DNA of 64,000 nt from Pirellula sp. (GCA_013822725.1 PNKX01000001.1:186001-250000); one strand, 5' to 3'. Numbered from the stretch's first letter, positions 1-8,933 are shown. Notes: generated by a model from the sequence alone, not told the origin. Translations and numbers: made by a program.

Positions 1-2
1 AA

Positions 3-1070
3 GCGGTGGAGATCCTCACCGGCGCCGCACGGCCGATCCTCGAACGCTGGTTCGAGAGCGAGATCCTCAAAGCCACCCTCGCAACCGACGCGATCATCGG
101 CGCCTTCACCGGCATCAGCTCGCCCGGCAGCGCCTACGTGCTGCTCCATCACGTGATGGGCGAAGCCGGCGGAGCCCGCGGCGTATGGGGCTATGTGCGC
201 GGCGGCATGGGCGGACTCGCGACGGCGCTGGAGAAGGCGTGCCGCGACCTCGGCGTCGAGATCCGTCGCGAGTCGCCGGTCAACTCGATTCGCACCGACC
301 GCCACGGCGCCTGCGGCGTCGGCCTCGAAGATGGCACGCAGATCGAATCCCGCGTCATCGCCTCGAGCGTCGACGCCCACGTCACGTTCGAACGGCTGCT
401 CGATCCGCAGATTCTCCCCGAGGAGTTCCGCACCGCCGTCTCGCGCATCGACTACAGCAGCGCCTCGGCGAAGATCAACGTCGCGCTCTCCGAGCCGCCG
501 CAGTTCACCGCGCTGCCAGGCACGGGCGTGATGCCGCACCACCACGGCACGATGCACATTGGGCCGTCGCTCGACTACCTCGACCGCGCCTACGACGAAG
601 CAAAGTACGGCGAGCCAAGCAGCAGCCCTATCCTTGAGATGACGATGGCCACGAGCGTCGACAATACGCTCGCTCCTCCCGGCAAGCACATCTTGTCGAT
701 GTTCGTGCAGTACGCGCCGTACAAGCTGGCGAGCGGCACGTGGGACGAACGGAAAGAGGCGTTCGCCGATCGCTGCATCGAGGTGCTGGCCGAGTACGCC
801 CCAAATGTCCCGAAAGCGATCGAGCATCGGCAGGTCCTCAGCCCGCTCGACCTGGAGCGGGTGTACGGCATCACCGGCGGCAACATCATGCAGGGGGCGA
901 TGTCTCCGCACCAGCTCTACTGCTTCCGCCCCGTGGCGGGCTGGGCGGATCACCGCACCCCAGTGCCGGGCCTCTACCTTTGCGGCGCCGCCAGCCACCC
1001 CGGCGGCGGCGTGATGGGCTCCTGCGGCAAGAACGCCGCGACTGAGATTCTACGGGATAAAGCCTGGTAA
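3..1070 (+). CDS. PYROXD2/phytoene-desaturase-like FAD oxidoreductase (5' end outside window)
   Basis: The open frame runs in from the window edge, so only about 355 C-terminal residues are seen and the N-terminal FAD-binding Rossmann motif lies upstream. The C-terminal motif GLYLCGAASHPGGGVMGSCG, ending in a KNAA stretch, is the FAD-contacting end typical of the PYROXD2/carotenoid-isomerase-like branch of NAD(P)/FAD-dependent oxidoreductases. An internal VWGYVRGGMGGLATALEKAC stretch is also characteristic. The substrate cannot be inferred. It precedes sufU by about 215 bp containing two hairpins, so joint transcription is uncertain. Family assignment is firm; function is not. Confidence 0.85.
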   Translation, partial: AVEILTGAARPILERWFESEILKATLATDAIIGAFTGISSPGSAYVLLHHVMGEAGGARGVWGYVRGGMGGLATALEKACRDLGVEIRRESPVNSIRTDRHGACGVGLEDGTQIESRVIASSVDAHVTFERLLDPQILPEEFRTAVSRIDYSSASAKINVALSEPPQFTALPGTGVMPHHHGTMHIGPSLDYLDRAYDEAKYGEPSSSPILEMTMATSVDNTLAPPGKHILSMFVQYAPYKLASGTWDERKEAFADRCIEVLAEYAPNVPKAIEHRQVLSPLDLERVYGITGGNIMQGAMSPHQLYCFRPVAGWADHRTPVPGLYLCGAASHPGGGVMGSCGKNAATEILRDKAW

Positions 1071-1086
1071 AGGCTTCAAAAAAGCC

Positions 1087-1114
1087 TAGCGAGCCGACGG
1101 GTTCATCCCGTCGG
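1087..1114 (+). repeat. AGCGAG-led hairpin, copy 1
   Basis: AGCGAG is followed by an 8-bp stem (CCGACGGG, TTCAT loop, CCCGTCGG) just after the oxidoreductase stop. It shares the lead and the CCG...CGG stem ends with copies at 1208, 26227, 34347, 39786 and 57742. It has no T-run, so it is not a typical terminator. Confidence 0.7.
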
Positions 1115-1207
1115 TCTTCCCCCGCGAACCTAGTCCCTCGAATCCGCCCCTCTTATACTGGTAGATCAGCGAACGGCTGCGCTGATCACCAGATACCGTC
1201 GTGATTA

Positions 1208-1234
1208 CCGCGGGGACGAGCCCCGCGGCTCGCT
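1208..1234 (-). repeat. AGCGAG-led hairpin, copy 2 (inverted)
   Basis: On the minus strand AGCGAG leads into CCGCGGGG, a 5-nt loop and CCCCGCGG, an exact 8-bp stem. It has the same architecture as copy 1 but the opposite orientation, about 100 bp away in the same spacer upstream of sufU. Confidence 0.7.
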
Positions 1235-1288
1235 GTTGTTTCTTGCCTCGCCTTTCACTGTCGCGCTGCGACGCTTGCCGGCTTGCTC

Positions 1289-1687
1289 ATGCCCTCCGAA
1301 GAAGAACTTTACCAGGAACACATCCTCGACCACTACGAGGATCCGTTTCATCGCGGGCATTTGACGAGCGCCACCCACGCGCACGAGGACAAGAACCCCC
1401 TCTGCGGCGACGTGGTGCGGATCGAGCTGGAGCTGAACGACGAAGGCAAGATCAAGAACGTCTACTTCGACGGCCAGGGCTGCGTCATCAGCCAAGCCTC
1501 GGCGTCGATGCTGATCGAAGAGATGTACGGCAAAACGATCGACGACATCAAGGCGTTCACCGCGGAGGAAATGCTGGCCCTCTACGGCCCGCGGCTAACG
1601 CCGAATCGGCAGAAGTGTTGTTTGCTGTCTTGGAAGGTGCTGCAATCGGCCGTTCACTCGCCGGTTGCTTCGGGCGATGAAAACTAA
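1289..1687 (+). CDS. sufU: SufU-type Fe-S cluster assembly scaffold
   Basis: This 132-residue NifU_N/SufU protein assembles or delivers Fe-S clusters and accepts sulfur from the SufS desulfurase. The family signature residues are all present: Cys in NPLCGD, Cys in GQGCVISQASASM and Cys in RQKCCLLSW. The ATG at 1289 gives the usual start (MPSEEELYQEHILDHYEDP); an in-frame TTG two codons earlier is less likely. The Shine-Dalgarno site is weak. sufS follows on the same strand after 148 bp almost filled by an inverted repeat element whose left arm begins at the sufU stop codon. In other bacteria SufU is a Zn-dependent partner of SufS, which fits this pairing. Confidence 0.93.
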   Translation: MPSEEELYQEHILDHYEDPFHRGHLTSATHAHEDKNPLCGDVVRIELELNDEGKIKNVYFDGQGCVISQASASMLIEEMYGKTIDDIKAFTAEEMLALYGPRLTPNRQKCCLLSWKVLQSAVHSPVASGDEN

Positions 1688-1820
1688 CCACCAAGGCACG
1701 AAGACACAAAGAAAGCACGAAGAAGAATACGAAGGGCGCTAACAACTCCGCATGCACTAATCTCACTCCTCCTTTTTCTTCTTGGTGATTTCCTTCGTGC
1801 CTTAGTGCCTTCGTGGTTAA
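1685..1820. repeat. Arm-spacer-arm element, 8-bp units, between sufU and sufS
   Basis: The right arm (1778-1820) is three near-identical 8-mers (CCTTCGTG, CCTTAGTG, CCTTCGTG) ending in GTTAA. The left arm (1685-1725) is its imperfect reverse complement, opening TAACCACC with AAGGCACG-like units. The spacer is about 52 bp. The left arm contains the sufU stop codon and the right arm ends 15 bp before sufS. It is one of eleven elements of this design in the window. Confidence 0.85.
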
Positions 1821-1835
1821 CTCCCCAAAATCCAA

Positions 1836-3137
1836 ATGACAACAACCCCCGCCATCGCGATTGACCGCACCGCTCTGCTGCCGGTCGCGTTGCGCAACGA
1901 TTTCCCGATCCTCAGCGAAGAAGTCGGCGATCATCAGCCGCTCGCGTTTCTCGACAACGCCGCCAGCACGCAGCGGCCGCGGCAGGTGATTGATGCTCTC
2001 AGCGGCGTTTACGAGCGAACCTACGCTAACGTCCACCGCGGTATCCACACCCTCAGCGAGCTGAGCACCGAGCAGTACGAAACGGCCCGCCGCAGCGTGC
2101 AGCGTTTGATCAATGCCCGGCATCTCCACGAAGTGATCTTCACGTCGGGAACCACTGCATCGATCAACACTGTTGCCCGCAGCTGGGGCGATGCCAACCT
2201 TCGCCCCGGCGACGAGGTGCTCCTCTCGGTGATGGAGCATCACTCGAATCTCGTCCCCTGGCAGCAGACAGCCGAGCGGACCGGCGCCGTACTGCGGCAC
2301 ATCCCGCTCACCGACGACGGCCGACTCGACATGGAGGCGTTCGAGCGGCTGCTGACCGAGCGCACCAAACTGGTCGCCGTCGCCGCCGTGTCGAACACTC
2401 TCGGCACGATCAACCCAGTCGCCGAGATCATCGCCAAGGCCCACGCCGCCGGCGCGCTCGTGCTGATCGACGCGGCGCAGAGCGTGCCGCACCTGGCCGT
2501 CGACGTGCAGGCCCTCGACGTCGACTTCCTCGCGTTCAGCGGCCACAAGATGCTCGGCCCATCAGGCGTCGGCGTCCTCTACGGCAAAGAGGCGCTGCTC
2601 GACGCGATGCCTCCCTTCCTCGGCGGCGGCAGCATGATCAACGAGGTGAAGCTCAGCAGCTTCACCCCCGCGGCCCTCCCCGCGAAGTTCGAAGCCGGCA
2701 CGCCGCCGATCGTTCCCGCCATCGGCATGAGCGCGGCGATCGACTACCTCCAATCGATCGGCCTCGACGCGATCCACCGCCACGAATCGGAGCTGACCCG
2801 CTACGCTTACGACGCCCTCTCGCAGATCGAGGGCCTGCGGATCCTCGGCCCCGCGCCGGAACATCGCGCGGGACTGGTGAGCTTCGCGTTCGAGCGAATC
2901 CACGCCCACGAGTTCGCGCAGGTGCTGAACGACCAGTTCGGCGTCGCCGTCCGCGCGGGGCATCACTGCACGCAACCGCTCCACGCCCACCTCGGCATCG
3001 CCGCCAGCACGCGGGCGAGTTTTTATCTGTACAACACGCCGGAAGAGGTCGATCGGCTGATCGAGGGCGTGCTCGCCGTGCAGCGGATGTTCGCCCCCCA
3101 GGGTCGGCAACGCAAACGTCGCCAGCCGGACGAGTAA
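1836..3137 (+). CDS. sufS: Cysteine desulfurase SufS
   Basis: This 433-residue PLP enzyme of aminotransferase class V takes sulfur from cysteine for Fe-S assembly. The PLP lysine lies in SGHKMLGPSGVGVLYG (about residue 237) and the persulfide cysteine in RAGHHCTQPLH near the C-terminus, typical of the SufS/CsdA group. SGTTASIN and EHHSNLVPWQ are the conserved cofactor-contact regions. The length is slightly above the usual 405-415 because of an Arg/Lys-rich tail. Position right after sufU supports the SufS rather than the CsdA or kynureninase assignment. No sufBCD genes lie in the window. Confidence 0.95.
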   Translation: MTTTPAIAIDRTALLPVALRNDFPILSEEVGDHQPLAFLDNAASTQRPRQVIDALSGVYERTYANVHRGIHTLSELSTEQYETARRSVQRLINARHLHEVIFTSGTTASINTVARSWGDANLRPGDEVLLSVMEHHSNLVPWQQTAERTGAVLRHIPLTDDGRLDMEAFERLLTERTKLVAVAAVSNTLGTINPVAEIIAKAHAAGALVLIDAAQSVPHLAVDVQALDVDFLAFSGHKMLGPSGVGVLYGKEALLDAMPPFLGGGSMINEVKLSSFTPAALPAKFEAGTPPIVPAIGMSAAIDYLQSIGLDAIHRHESELTRYAYDALSQIEGLRILGPAPEHRAGLVSFAFERIHAHEFAQVLNDQFGVAVRAGHHCTQPLHAHLGIAASTRASFYLYNTPEEVDRLIEGVLAVQRMFAPQGRQRKRRQPDE

Positions 3138-3144
3138 GCCGCCT

Positions 3145-3281
3145 CGTTCCCACGCTCCGCGTGGGAACGCAACTCCCGCCGGCTCCGCGGCAGTCCAACT
3201 TAAAGCGGCACATGCCGGCAATGCCGTGAACGCATGACGCAGAGCGTCATAGGCGGCGTTCCCACTCGGAGCGTGGGAACG
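3145..3281. repeat. Pair of CGTTCCCAC hairpins
   Basis: Two palindromes lie between sufS and the convergent SelT-like gene: 3145-3169 (CGTTCCCACGC, CGTGGGAACG) and 3257-3281 (CGTTCCCAC, GTGGGAACG, centre CTCGGAGC). Both strands can form the hairpin, so they could serve both convergent transcripts. The type resembles REP-like palindromes seen across many bacterial genomes. Confidence 0.75.
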
Positions 3282-3284
3282 AGA

Positions 3285-3569
3285 TCACTTCTTCTCGCTG
3301 TGGCCGAGTTCCTTCTGCGGCGCGATCCGGTCTCTCACCAGTTGCTTCAGCTCCTTGATATCGGGAAACGCTTCTCGCTCTGCCCGGTCCCAGATCAACT
3401 CCTCGCCGACGCGAATCTGAAACACGCCGCCCGTCCCCGGCGCTAGCGCCACCTCGCCGAGCTCGTCGACAAACGTCGTCAGCAGCTCCTGCGCCATCCA
3501 CGCCGCCCGCAACAGCCAGCGGCATTGGGTGCAATAAACGATCTCGACTCGCGGCGAACGGTTCATCAC
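3285..3569 (-). CDS. SelT/SelW/SelH (Rdx) family thioredoxin-like protein
   Basis: This small 94-residue protein starts with RVEIVYCTQCRWLLRAAWMAQELL. The CxxC lies right after the first beta strand, and a GTGGVFQI strand and an IKELKQLVRDRI helix follow, the pattern of Rdx proteins. Both redox positions are cysteine, so this is a Cys version and needs no selenocysteine. Family members are redox proteins of uncertain substrate. It runs convergently to sufS. The start is ATG 3569, with a second ATG next to it. Confidence 0.85.
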   Translation of the reverse strand: MMNRSPRVEIVYCTQCRWLLRAAWMAQELLTTFVDELGEVALAPGTGGVFQIRVGEELIWDRAEREAFPDIKELKQLVRDRIAPQKELGHSEKK

Positions 3570-3673
3570 TTCTCACCTTCTCGGCACTCAAGCGGCCCGA
3601 ATTTTCCTTGCTCCCGGTCGCTTGTTATATTACTACCAGCCCCTCTTCGTGAACAATCAACGGAACCGCCGCC

Positions 3674-4591
3674 ATGCGATTGCCCAGCCCTTTCCCGTTT
3701 CCGCAGCAGCGTTCGCAAGGCTACGGCGGTCGCTCGCCGTTCGGCGGTTCGTCTGACGGCCGATCAAACGGCCTGAAAGCCCGCTTGCTGATCGCGCTGG
3801 CGATCGTCGGGTTCGCGGTCCTCAGCTATTATCTGAAGCCGGGCGACGTCAACGAAGTGACCGGCGAGACCGAACGAGTGGCGCTGATCGAACCGGGCGA
3901 CGAGATCCAGCTCGGCCTGCAAGCGGCGCCAGAGATGATCGACATGCATGGCGGCCCTTCACGAGATCGCGGCGGTCAGCAGAGCGTGCAGATCATCGGC
4001 AATCAGTTGCTCGACGCGCTCGATCGCGATCTGGCACAGCACGATCGCCACAATCCTTACCGCGAAGCCTTCCGCTTCACGCTACTAGCGGACCCGCAAA
4101 CGGTGAACGCCTTCGCTCTGCCCGGCGGGCCCGTGTTCATCACTCAGGCGCTTTACGACAAGTTCACGACAAAAGGCCAGCTCGCCGGCGTGCTCGGTCA
4201 TGAGATCGGCCACGTTCTCGCCCGGCACGCCAACAAGCAGATGGCTCGGCAAGGGATGTTCCAAGGCATCGCCGGCGCCGTCGGCGTACTTGGCGGCGAT
4301 ATGAACAGCGCCCGGATGGGGCAGATGGTCTCGTCGGTCCTCAGCACCAGCTACGGCCGCGACGCCGAACTGGAGAGCGACAAGTGGGGCGTGAGATTGA
4401 TGGCGATGGCGGGCTACGATCCCCGTTCGATGATCCAGGTGATGGAGATCCTCGACGAAGCAAGCGGCGGCGCCGGCGGTCCGCCGGAGTTCTTGAGCAC
4501 TCATCCGAAACCGGCAAACCGCGTCGAGTACATCAAGAAGGTGATCGCCGAGGAGTTTCCTGACGGCGTGCCGGCGGGGCTGGAGCCCTAA
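3674..4591 (+). CDS. M48 family membrane-anchored metalloprotease
   Basis: This 305-residue protein has a short basic N-terminus, one membrane segment (about residues 35-52, LLIALAIVGFAVLSYYL) and then a peptidase_M48 domain. The zinc motif HEIGHVLARH is at about residues 176-185, and the third ligand Glu lies in AELESDKWGVRLMAMAGYDP. STHPKPANRVEYI near the end is the usual HP-containing M48 tail. There is no TPR module, unlike BepA. It probably faces the periplasm and degrades or quality-controls envelope proteins, which is inferred from the family. It runs convergently to the radical SAM gene, with a 26-bp palindrome between them. Confidence 0.9.
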   Translation: MRLPSPFPFPQQRSQGYGGRSPFGGSSDGRSNGLKARLLIALAIVGFAVLSYYLKPGDVNEVTGETERVALIEPGDEIQLGLQAAPEMIDMHGGPSRDRGGQQSVQIIGNQLLDALDRDLAQHDRHNPYREAFRFTLLADPQTVNAFALPGGPVFITQALYDKFTTKGQLAGVLGHEIGHVLARHANKQMARQGMFQGIAGAVGVLGGDMNSARMGQMVSSVLSTSYGRDAELESDKWGVRLMAMAGYDPRSMIQVMEILDEASGGAGGPPEFLSTHPKPANRVEYIKKVIAEEFPDGVPAGLEP

Positions 4592-4627
4592 CGCGACTCC
4601 GATCACATTCGGATTGGACGCCGCATT

Positions 4628-4653
4628 GGACTGGTCGCTTAAGCGACCAGTCC
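4628..4653. repeat. 26-bp palindrome, copy 1
   Basis: This is a perfect palindrome: GGACTGGTCGCTT followed by its exact reverse complement. It lies between the ends of two convergent genes. Four more copies are at 6501, 23063, 37005 and 52596. Confidence 0.9.
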
Positions 4654-4673
4654 GAAGTGCCGCAGGGGCGTCG

Positions 4674-5762
4674 TTAAAAGAGCGGCAACTGCCCGCCGGC
4701 GATGCGCGGCGGGCGGAACGATTCTTTGCTCAACGGCGGACTGCCACCATCGAGTCCGTAACGTTTAGCGAAGACGCGTAGCGTTTGTTCGATCTGGTCC
4801 GCCAAAGGCCCTGTGCCGCGCATCCGTTTGCCGAACTCCGGCGTGTTCAGCTTGCCGCCACGGGCCGCACGAACGAACGATTCCACTTTCGCCGCGTGAT
4901 TGGGGCGCTGTCGCGCGATCCAGTCGAGGAAAACGTCTTTCACCGTCGAGGGAAGCCGCAGGATCGTGTGATAAACCCCGCTCGCTCCCGCTTCACTGGC
5001 GGCCTTGAGAATCGCGGGGACTTCGCTGTCGGTCAACCCGGGGATGATGGGACCGATCATCACGTTCGTCGGCACGCCTGCCTTAGCGAGCGTCTCGATG
5101 GCGCGCAGTCGTGCCGTCGGGGCGCTAGTGCGCGGTTCCATCACGCGGACGAGCGACTGATCGAGCGTCGTGACGCTGATCGCCACGCGCACCGCCTGAT
5201 GGGCGGCCAGTTCGCGCAGCAGATCGACGTCGCGCGTGATGAGAGCGTTCTTAGTGATCATGCCGACCGGCTGCCGGCACTCGGCGAGCACCTCCAAACA
5301 GCCTCGCGTCAGCTTGAACTCTCGCTCCGCCGGCTGGTAGCAATCGGTCACGCCGGAGAAGACGATCGTCTCGGCGTTCCACTTTGGGCGGGCGAGAAAC
5401 TGCCGCAACAGTTCGGGGGCGCGGCGTTTCACCAAGATTTTCGTTTCGAAGTCGATTCCCGCGCTCATCCCCAGGTATTCATGCCCCGGCCGGGCATAAC
5501 AGTAGGCGCAGCCATGGCTGCAACCGCGGTAGGGATTGACGCTGTAGTTGAAGCCGACGTCGGGGCTGTCGTTCGTGGCGACGATGGTCTGCGACTCGTC
5601 GTCGAGATACTGCGTCGGCGGGCGGTCGAGCGATTCGAGATAGTCGGCATCCTCAGCGACGTGCTCGAAATCGTCGACTTGCAGCGTGCGGAGGTACGGA
5701 TTGTCCGGTTGGACGGCGGCGGCCCGGCCGCGAATGTTCGGACGTTGATTGGCGCCGCTCAT
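4674..5762 (-). CDS. PA0069-family radical SAM protein
   Basis: This 362-residue protein has the radical SAM cluster motif CSHGCAYCY (Cys81, Cys85, Cys88), preceded by FNYSVNPYRG, which is diagnostic of the PA0069/Rv2578c (SplB-related) family. Further family landmarks are GVTDCYQPAE, MITKNALITRDVDLL and VMIGPIIPGLTDSE. The exact reaction is unknown; distant relatives repair spore photoproduct or act on nucleic acid. The N-terminus carries an Asn/Arg-rich stretch. The start is ATG 5762. It reads divergently from fxsA and convergently to the M48 gene. Confidence 0.9.
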   Translation of the reverse strand: MSGANQRPNIRGRAAAVQPDNPYLRTLQVDDFEHVAEDADYLESLDRPPTQYLDDESQTIVATNDSPDVGFNYSVNPYRGCSHGCAYCYARPGHEYLGMSAGIDFETKILVKRRAPELLRQFLARPKWNAETIVFSGVTDCYQPAEREFKLTRGCLEVLAECRQPVGMITKNALITRDVDLLRELAAHQAVRVAISVTTLDQSLVRVMEPRTSAPTARLRAIETLAKAGVPTNVMIGPIIPGLTDSEVPAILKAASEAGASGVYHTILRLPSTVKDVFLDWIARQRPNHAAKVESFVRAARGGKLNTPEFGKRMRGTGPLADQIEQTLRVFAKRYGLDGGSPPLSKESFRPPRIAGGQLPLF

Positions 5763-5989
5763 GGGTAAGTGCTGCGGAATGCGTCTGTTTTTGCGGTCAA
5801 TCGCACGACACGGCAGCTATTGTGTACAAGTGTTCACATTTGAGTCAAGGCCGGTTTGAAGAATCGGCGTTTCAAGCGGAGCGGTTGGCGCATACGATTG
5901 GGCTAGTGGCGTTGGGGCCTATTGCTTCCTGTCTCGAGCGACCGGGCTCAACGGGCTTTCTTTTATCGTTCCTAGTTTGTTGCACGTTG

Positions 5990-6460
5990 ATGATTCAGAC
6001 GTTGCTGTTGTTCGTCTTCGGTTACATCATCCTGGAGATGACGCTGTTGATCACGCTTGGGCGAGCATTGGGCCTGTTCTGGACGCTGGCGCTGGTGCTT
6101 GGCGCCGGGTTCATTGGCGCGTGGCTGGCACGGCGCGAAGGGCTGCGCTCGACGTTGCGGATGCGCAATCAGATGGCGGCGGGCGCGATTCCGGCCTCTG
6201 AGTTAACCGACGGCGTGCTGATCGCGATCGCGGCGGTGCTGCTGATCATCCCCGGCGTGTTGGGGGACATCATCGGCCTCGCCCTGCTCTTCCCGCCGAC
6301 GCGAACGCTGATCAAGGCGGCGCTCGCGGCGAAGTTCGCCAAGGTGGCGACGATTGGGCGATTTACCGTCGATCAGGCGGGGCCAGCGGGCGCGGCGCCG
6401 CGCCGGAGCGATCGTATCATCGAAGCGCGAGTGATCGAGACGCGCGTTGTCGACGAGTGA
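5990..6460 (+). CDS. fxsA: FxsA family inner-membrane protein
   Basis: This 156-residue FxsA/YtzA-type protein starts MIQTLLLFVFGYIILEMTLL. About four hydrophobic segments are visible (near residues 4-24, 28-46 and a double one at 75-101) with IIPGVLGDIIGLALLFPPTR, a family hallmark, followed by a soluble Arg-rich tail ending in RVIETRVVDE. The frame stays open further upstream, but the ATG at 5990 matches the family N-terminus. In E. coli the protein relieves exclusion of phage T7 by plasmid F when overexpressed; its normal role is unclear. Confidence 0.85.
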   Translation: MIQTLLLFVFGYIILEMTLLITLGRALGLFWTLALVLGAGFIGAWLARREGLRSTLRMRNQMAAGAIPASELTDGVLIAIAAVLLIIPGVLGDIIGLALLFPPTRTLIKAALAAKFAKVATIGRFTVDQAGPAGAAPRRSDRIIEARVIETRVVDE

Positions 6461-6500
6461 GATGGATGATCGTGAGAAATGGACGATCGCTCGTGACGCC

Positions 6501-6526
6501 GGACTGGTCGCTTAAGCGACCAGTCC
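6501..6526. repeat. 26-bp palindrome, copy 2
   Basis: It is identical to copy 1 over all 26 bp and is preceded by GACGCC. It lies between the convergent ends of fxsA and the cytochrome c peroxidase gene. Confidence 0.9.
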
Positions 6527-6563
6527 GAAGTTCGTTTGATCGTCCATTCGCTCGCAGGGCGCC

Positions 6564-8168
6564 TTAGGCCGCCTTCGCTTCGGCCTTCTCTTCCTTGAGC
6601 TCTTCGTCGGCCTTTTCCTTGGCCGCTTCAGCGGCGGGCAACAGCCGGTCCTCTTCGACCTGCGGGAAATCGCCGGTGAGGCCTTCCTTCATGAAGGCGA
6701 CGAGATCCGCCTTGTCTTGATCGGTGAGGTCGAGCTTCTTCACCTTCTCGCTCAGCCACTGGTTCGGGTGGCCCCCCTTGGCGTACCACTCGACGACTTC
6801 TTCGAGGGTCTTCTGCGAGCCGTCGTGCATGTAGGGGGCCGTCTGGGCGACGTTGCGACACGTCGGCGTCTTGAAGGCTCCCTTGTCGATCTCGGCCTTC
6901 GAAACGACGAACCGGCCCAGATCGGGTTCAGCCGCGTCCATGCCGACGCCGAGGTTGTGGTACTTCTCGTCGGTGAAGTTGGCGCCGAGGTGGCAGGCGG
7001 TGCAGCCCGCCTTGTCGCTGAAGAAGAGCTTGCCGCCGCGGATGGCGCTCTCGCTGATGGGATGATCCTCAGAGGCCTTCTTGAGAGCCATGTACTCGTT
7101 GTAGAACGCTTCGTCTTCTTCTTTCAGAGCGTCGAGATCCTCGATATCGGCGGCGAACTGCTGCTCGAAATCGTCGAGTTGCTTGTAATAGTCCCACGGC
7201 GCGGGGCCGGTGACGAGCGTCCGCTCAAACGACGCAATCGCCTTGGCGACGTTGTCGATCGTCAGGCCGTCGTCAAACACCAGATTAAACTGCGCGACGT
7301 AGCCGGGCATGCCTTTGAGGCATTCGATGCAGGCCTCGTGCGTGTTCGACATTTCAATCGGGTTGGCGATCGGTCCGATTGCTTGTTCTTCGAGCGAGGC
7401 GGCCCGGCCGTCCCAGAACTGAGCGCCGCTGAGAATCCGGTTATAAGCGACGGGCGAGTTACGATTCCCTTCTTGAGCGCCAACGCCGACCCCGAACCGC
7501 GTGTCGGCAGCGAAACCGTGATTGGGGGCGTGGCAGCTGGCGCAGCTGATCGACGCATCAGACGAAAGCCGCGGGTCGAAGTAAAGCTGCCGGCCAAGTT
7601 CGATCTTCGCGCGGGTCAACGGGTTCTCTTCGAGCCCTTTGATCTCCGCTTCGCCCGCCTTGAGGCCGAGCGGCAGTTCGGGCTTCAACACGACGTGGTT
7701 CTTCGGATCAGCGAGCCACGTTTCCATTTCTTCCAGCGTGATTTGCCCTTCACCAGGGACGCCGGCGGTGAGCGAGGAATCAGGGAGCTGCACCGTCTCA
7801 GCGGGAAGCATTTTGGTTATGTCTTCGCCGACGACCTTCACGTCTTCGAGGGCTTCGCCTTGGGGATCGACGCCCGCTTCTTGGACGATGTCGGTTTCGA
7901 CGTCGGCCGACGCAACGGCTTCGGCCGCGGCCTCTTCCTCGGCGTCGACGGGCGGGAGCTTCAGAGCGGGGCCTCCTTCTTCGGCCTCATCCGCCGCCTT
8001 CTCGGCAGCCGCTTCATCATCGGCCGCGTCATCGCTCTTGGCGTCCTCCTTCGCCGCGGCGGCCTGCTTGGCATCAGCCGGCGGAGCATCGCCCCCGCCT
8101 AGCAGATACTTGTTCGCCAGCAAAGCGATCGCGACCAAAACGACAACGACGACGATAAACCGAGCCAT
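6564..8168 (-). CDS. Di-haem cytochrome c peroxidase (CcpA/MauG family)
   Basis: This 534-residue protein reduces H2O2 with electrons from small c-type cytochromes in the periplasm. An uncleaved N-terminal membrane segment (residues 3-20) is followed by a low-complexity Ala/Glu/Asp linker to about residue 120. The catalytic part starts near 170 with LGRQLYFDPRLS and holds two haem sites, CASCH (209-213) and CTACH (389-393). NSPVAYN, FWDGRAASLEEQA and FKTPTCRNVAQTAPYMHDG are family motifs. The tail is again Ala/Glu/Lys-rich. It is longer than classical CcpA (about 330) because of the linker and tail. It heads a group of three peroxide-removing genes. Confidence 0.93.
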   Translation of the reverse strand: MARFIVVVVVLVAIALLANKYLLGGGDAPPADAKQAAAAKEDAKSDDAADDEAAAEKAADEAEEGGPALKLPPVDAEEEAAAEAVASADVETDIVQEAGVDPQGEALEDVKVVGEDITKMLPAETVQLPDSSLTAGVPGEGQITLEEMETWLADPKNHVVLKPELPLGLKAGEAEIKGLEENPLTRAKIELGRQLYFDPRLSSDASISCASCHAPNHGFAADTRFGVGVGAQEGNRNSPVAYNRILSGAQFWDGRAASLEEQAIGPIANPIEMSNTHEACIECLKGMPGYVAQFNLVFDDGLTIDNVAKAIASFERTLVTGPAPWDYYKQLDDFEQQFAADIEDLDALKEEDEAFYNEYMALKKASEDHPISESAIRGGKLFFSDKAGCTACHLGANFTDEKYHNLGVGMDAAEPDLGRFVVSKAEIDKGAFKTPTCRNVAQTAPYMHDGSQKTLEEVVEWYAKGGHPNQWLSEKVKKLDLTDQDKADLVAFMKEGLTGDFPQVEEDRLLPAAEAAKEKADEELKEEKAEAKAA

Positions 8169-8214
8169 GTGTCGACTCTCCTCAGCTTGAATGCGAAAAG
8201 CTTGAGACTAGGAA

Positions 8215-8249
8215 CCGATCGCGGCGGCGCGACTCGCCGCCGCGATCGG
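8215..8249. repeat. Strong hairpin between prx and ccpA
   Basis: A perfect 15-bp GC-rich stem (8215-8229 with 8235-8249) encloses a 5-nt loop. It lies between the 2-Cys peroxiredoxin stop and the peroxidase start, both on the minus strand. No T-run follows on the minus strand, so it may attenuate transcription or protect RNA ends rather than terminate cleanly. Confidence 0.7.
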
Positions 8250-8266
8250 CTGATTAACGTAAAAAA

Positions 8267-8869
8267 CTAACCGGCCGTCTGCAGATTGGCCTTCTCGAAG
8301 TACTCGCGGCTGTTCTGCGGATCGGGTTTGATGGTGAGGCTTCCTTGCTTCCAATTCGCGGGGCAGACCTCGCCGTTCTTTTCGAAGAATTGCAGCGCGT
8401 CGACCATCCGTAGCGCTTCGTCGACGCTGCGACCGAGCGGCAGATCGTTCACCACCTGGTGGCGGACCACCCCTTCCTTGTCAATCAGGAACAACCCTCG
8501 GAGCGCGATGCCGCCGTCGGTGAGGACGCCGTAGTCTTCGCCGATCTTGCGATTGAGGTCGGCCAGCATCGGATAAGCGATGTCGCCCAAGCCGCCTTCC
8601 GACCGCGACCGTTGGCGCCAGGCGAGATGGGTGAAGTGGCTGTCGATCGAGCAACTCAGCAGTTGGACGCCGCGCTTGGCGAACTCGACGTTCGCGTCCG
8701 AGAAGGCAATGATCTCCGTCGGGCAAACAAACGTAAAATCGAGCGGGTAGAAGAACAGCAGTACGTATTTGCCGCGGTAATCTTCGAGCTTCACCTCTTG
8801 GAACGTGCCGTCGGCCATCACGGCCTCGCACGAAAACGACGGCGCAATCTTTTGCACGAGCGACGACAT
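8267..8869 (-). CDS. Typical 2-Cys peroxiredoxin (AhpC/Prx1 class)
   Basis: This 200-residue thiol peroxidase reduces H2O2 and organic peroxides. The peroxidatic Cys49 lies in [17 protein letters not shown] and the resolving Cys169 in GEVCPANW. The GGLG motif (about residues 92-95) that makes eukaryote-type peroxiredoxins sensitive to overoxidation is present, but the C-terminal YF motif is absent. The start is ATG 8869. It lies about 100 bp upstream (in transcription) of the cytochrome c peroxidase and 155 bp from tpx on the same strand. No AhpF is seen, so the reductant is probably thioredoxin encoded elsewhere. Confidence 0.95.
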   Translation of the reverse strand: MSSLVQKIAPSFSCEAVMADGTFQEVKLEDYRGKYVLLFFYPLDFTFVCPTEIIAFSDANVEFAKRGVQLLSCSIDSHFTHLAWRQRSRSEGGLGDIAYPMLADLNRKIGEDYGVLTDGGIALRGLFLIDKEGVVRHQVVNDLPLGRSVDEALRMVDALQFFEKNGEVCPANWKQGSLTIKPDPQNSREYFEKANLQTAG

Positions 8870-8933
8870 GGCAGGAACCTCTCAAACAGGCGGGAGCGGA
8901 CGGTGGGAAAAACAAGTTTTTCGGACTACGGCC

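Noticed and set aside
1201-1680. 159-codon plus-strand frame overlapping sufU
   Set aside because: sufU in the other frame has all family Cys motifs; this frame is Arg/Pro-rich shadow sequence starting inside a hairpin.
3285-3569. Selenocysteine in the SelT-like protein
   Set aside because: Both redox positions are ordinary Cys codons and no in-frame TGA occurs there.
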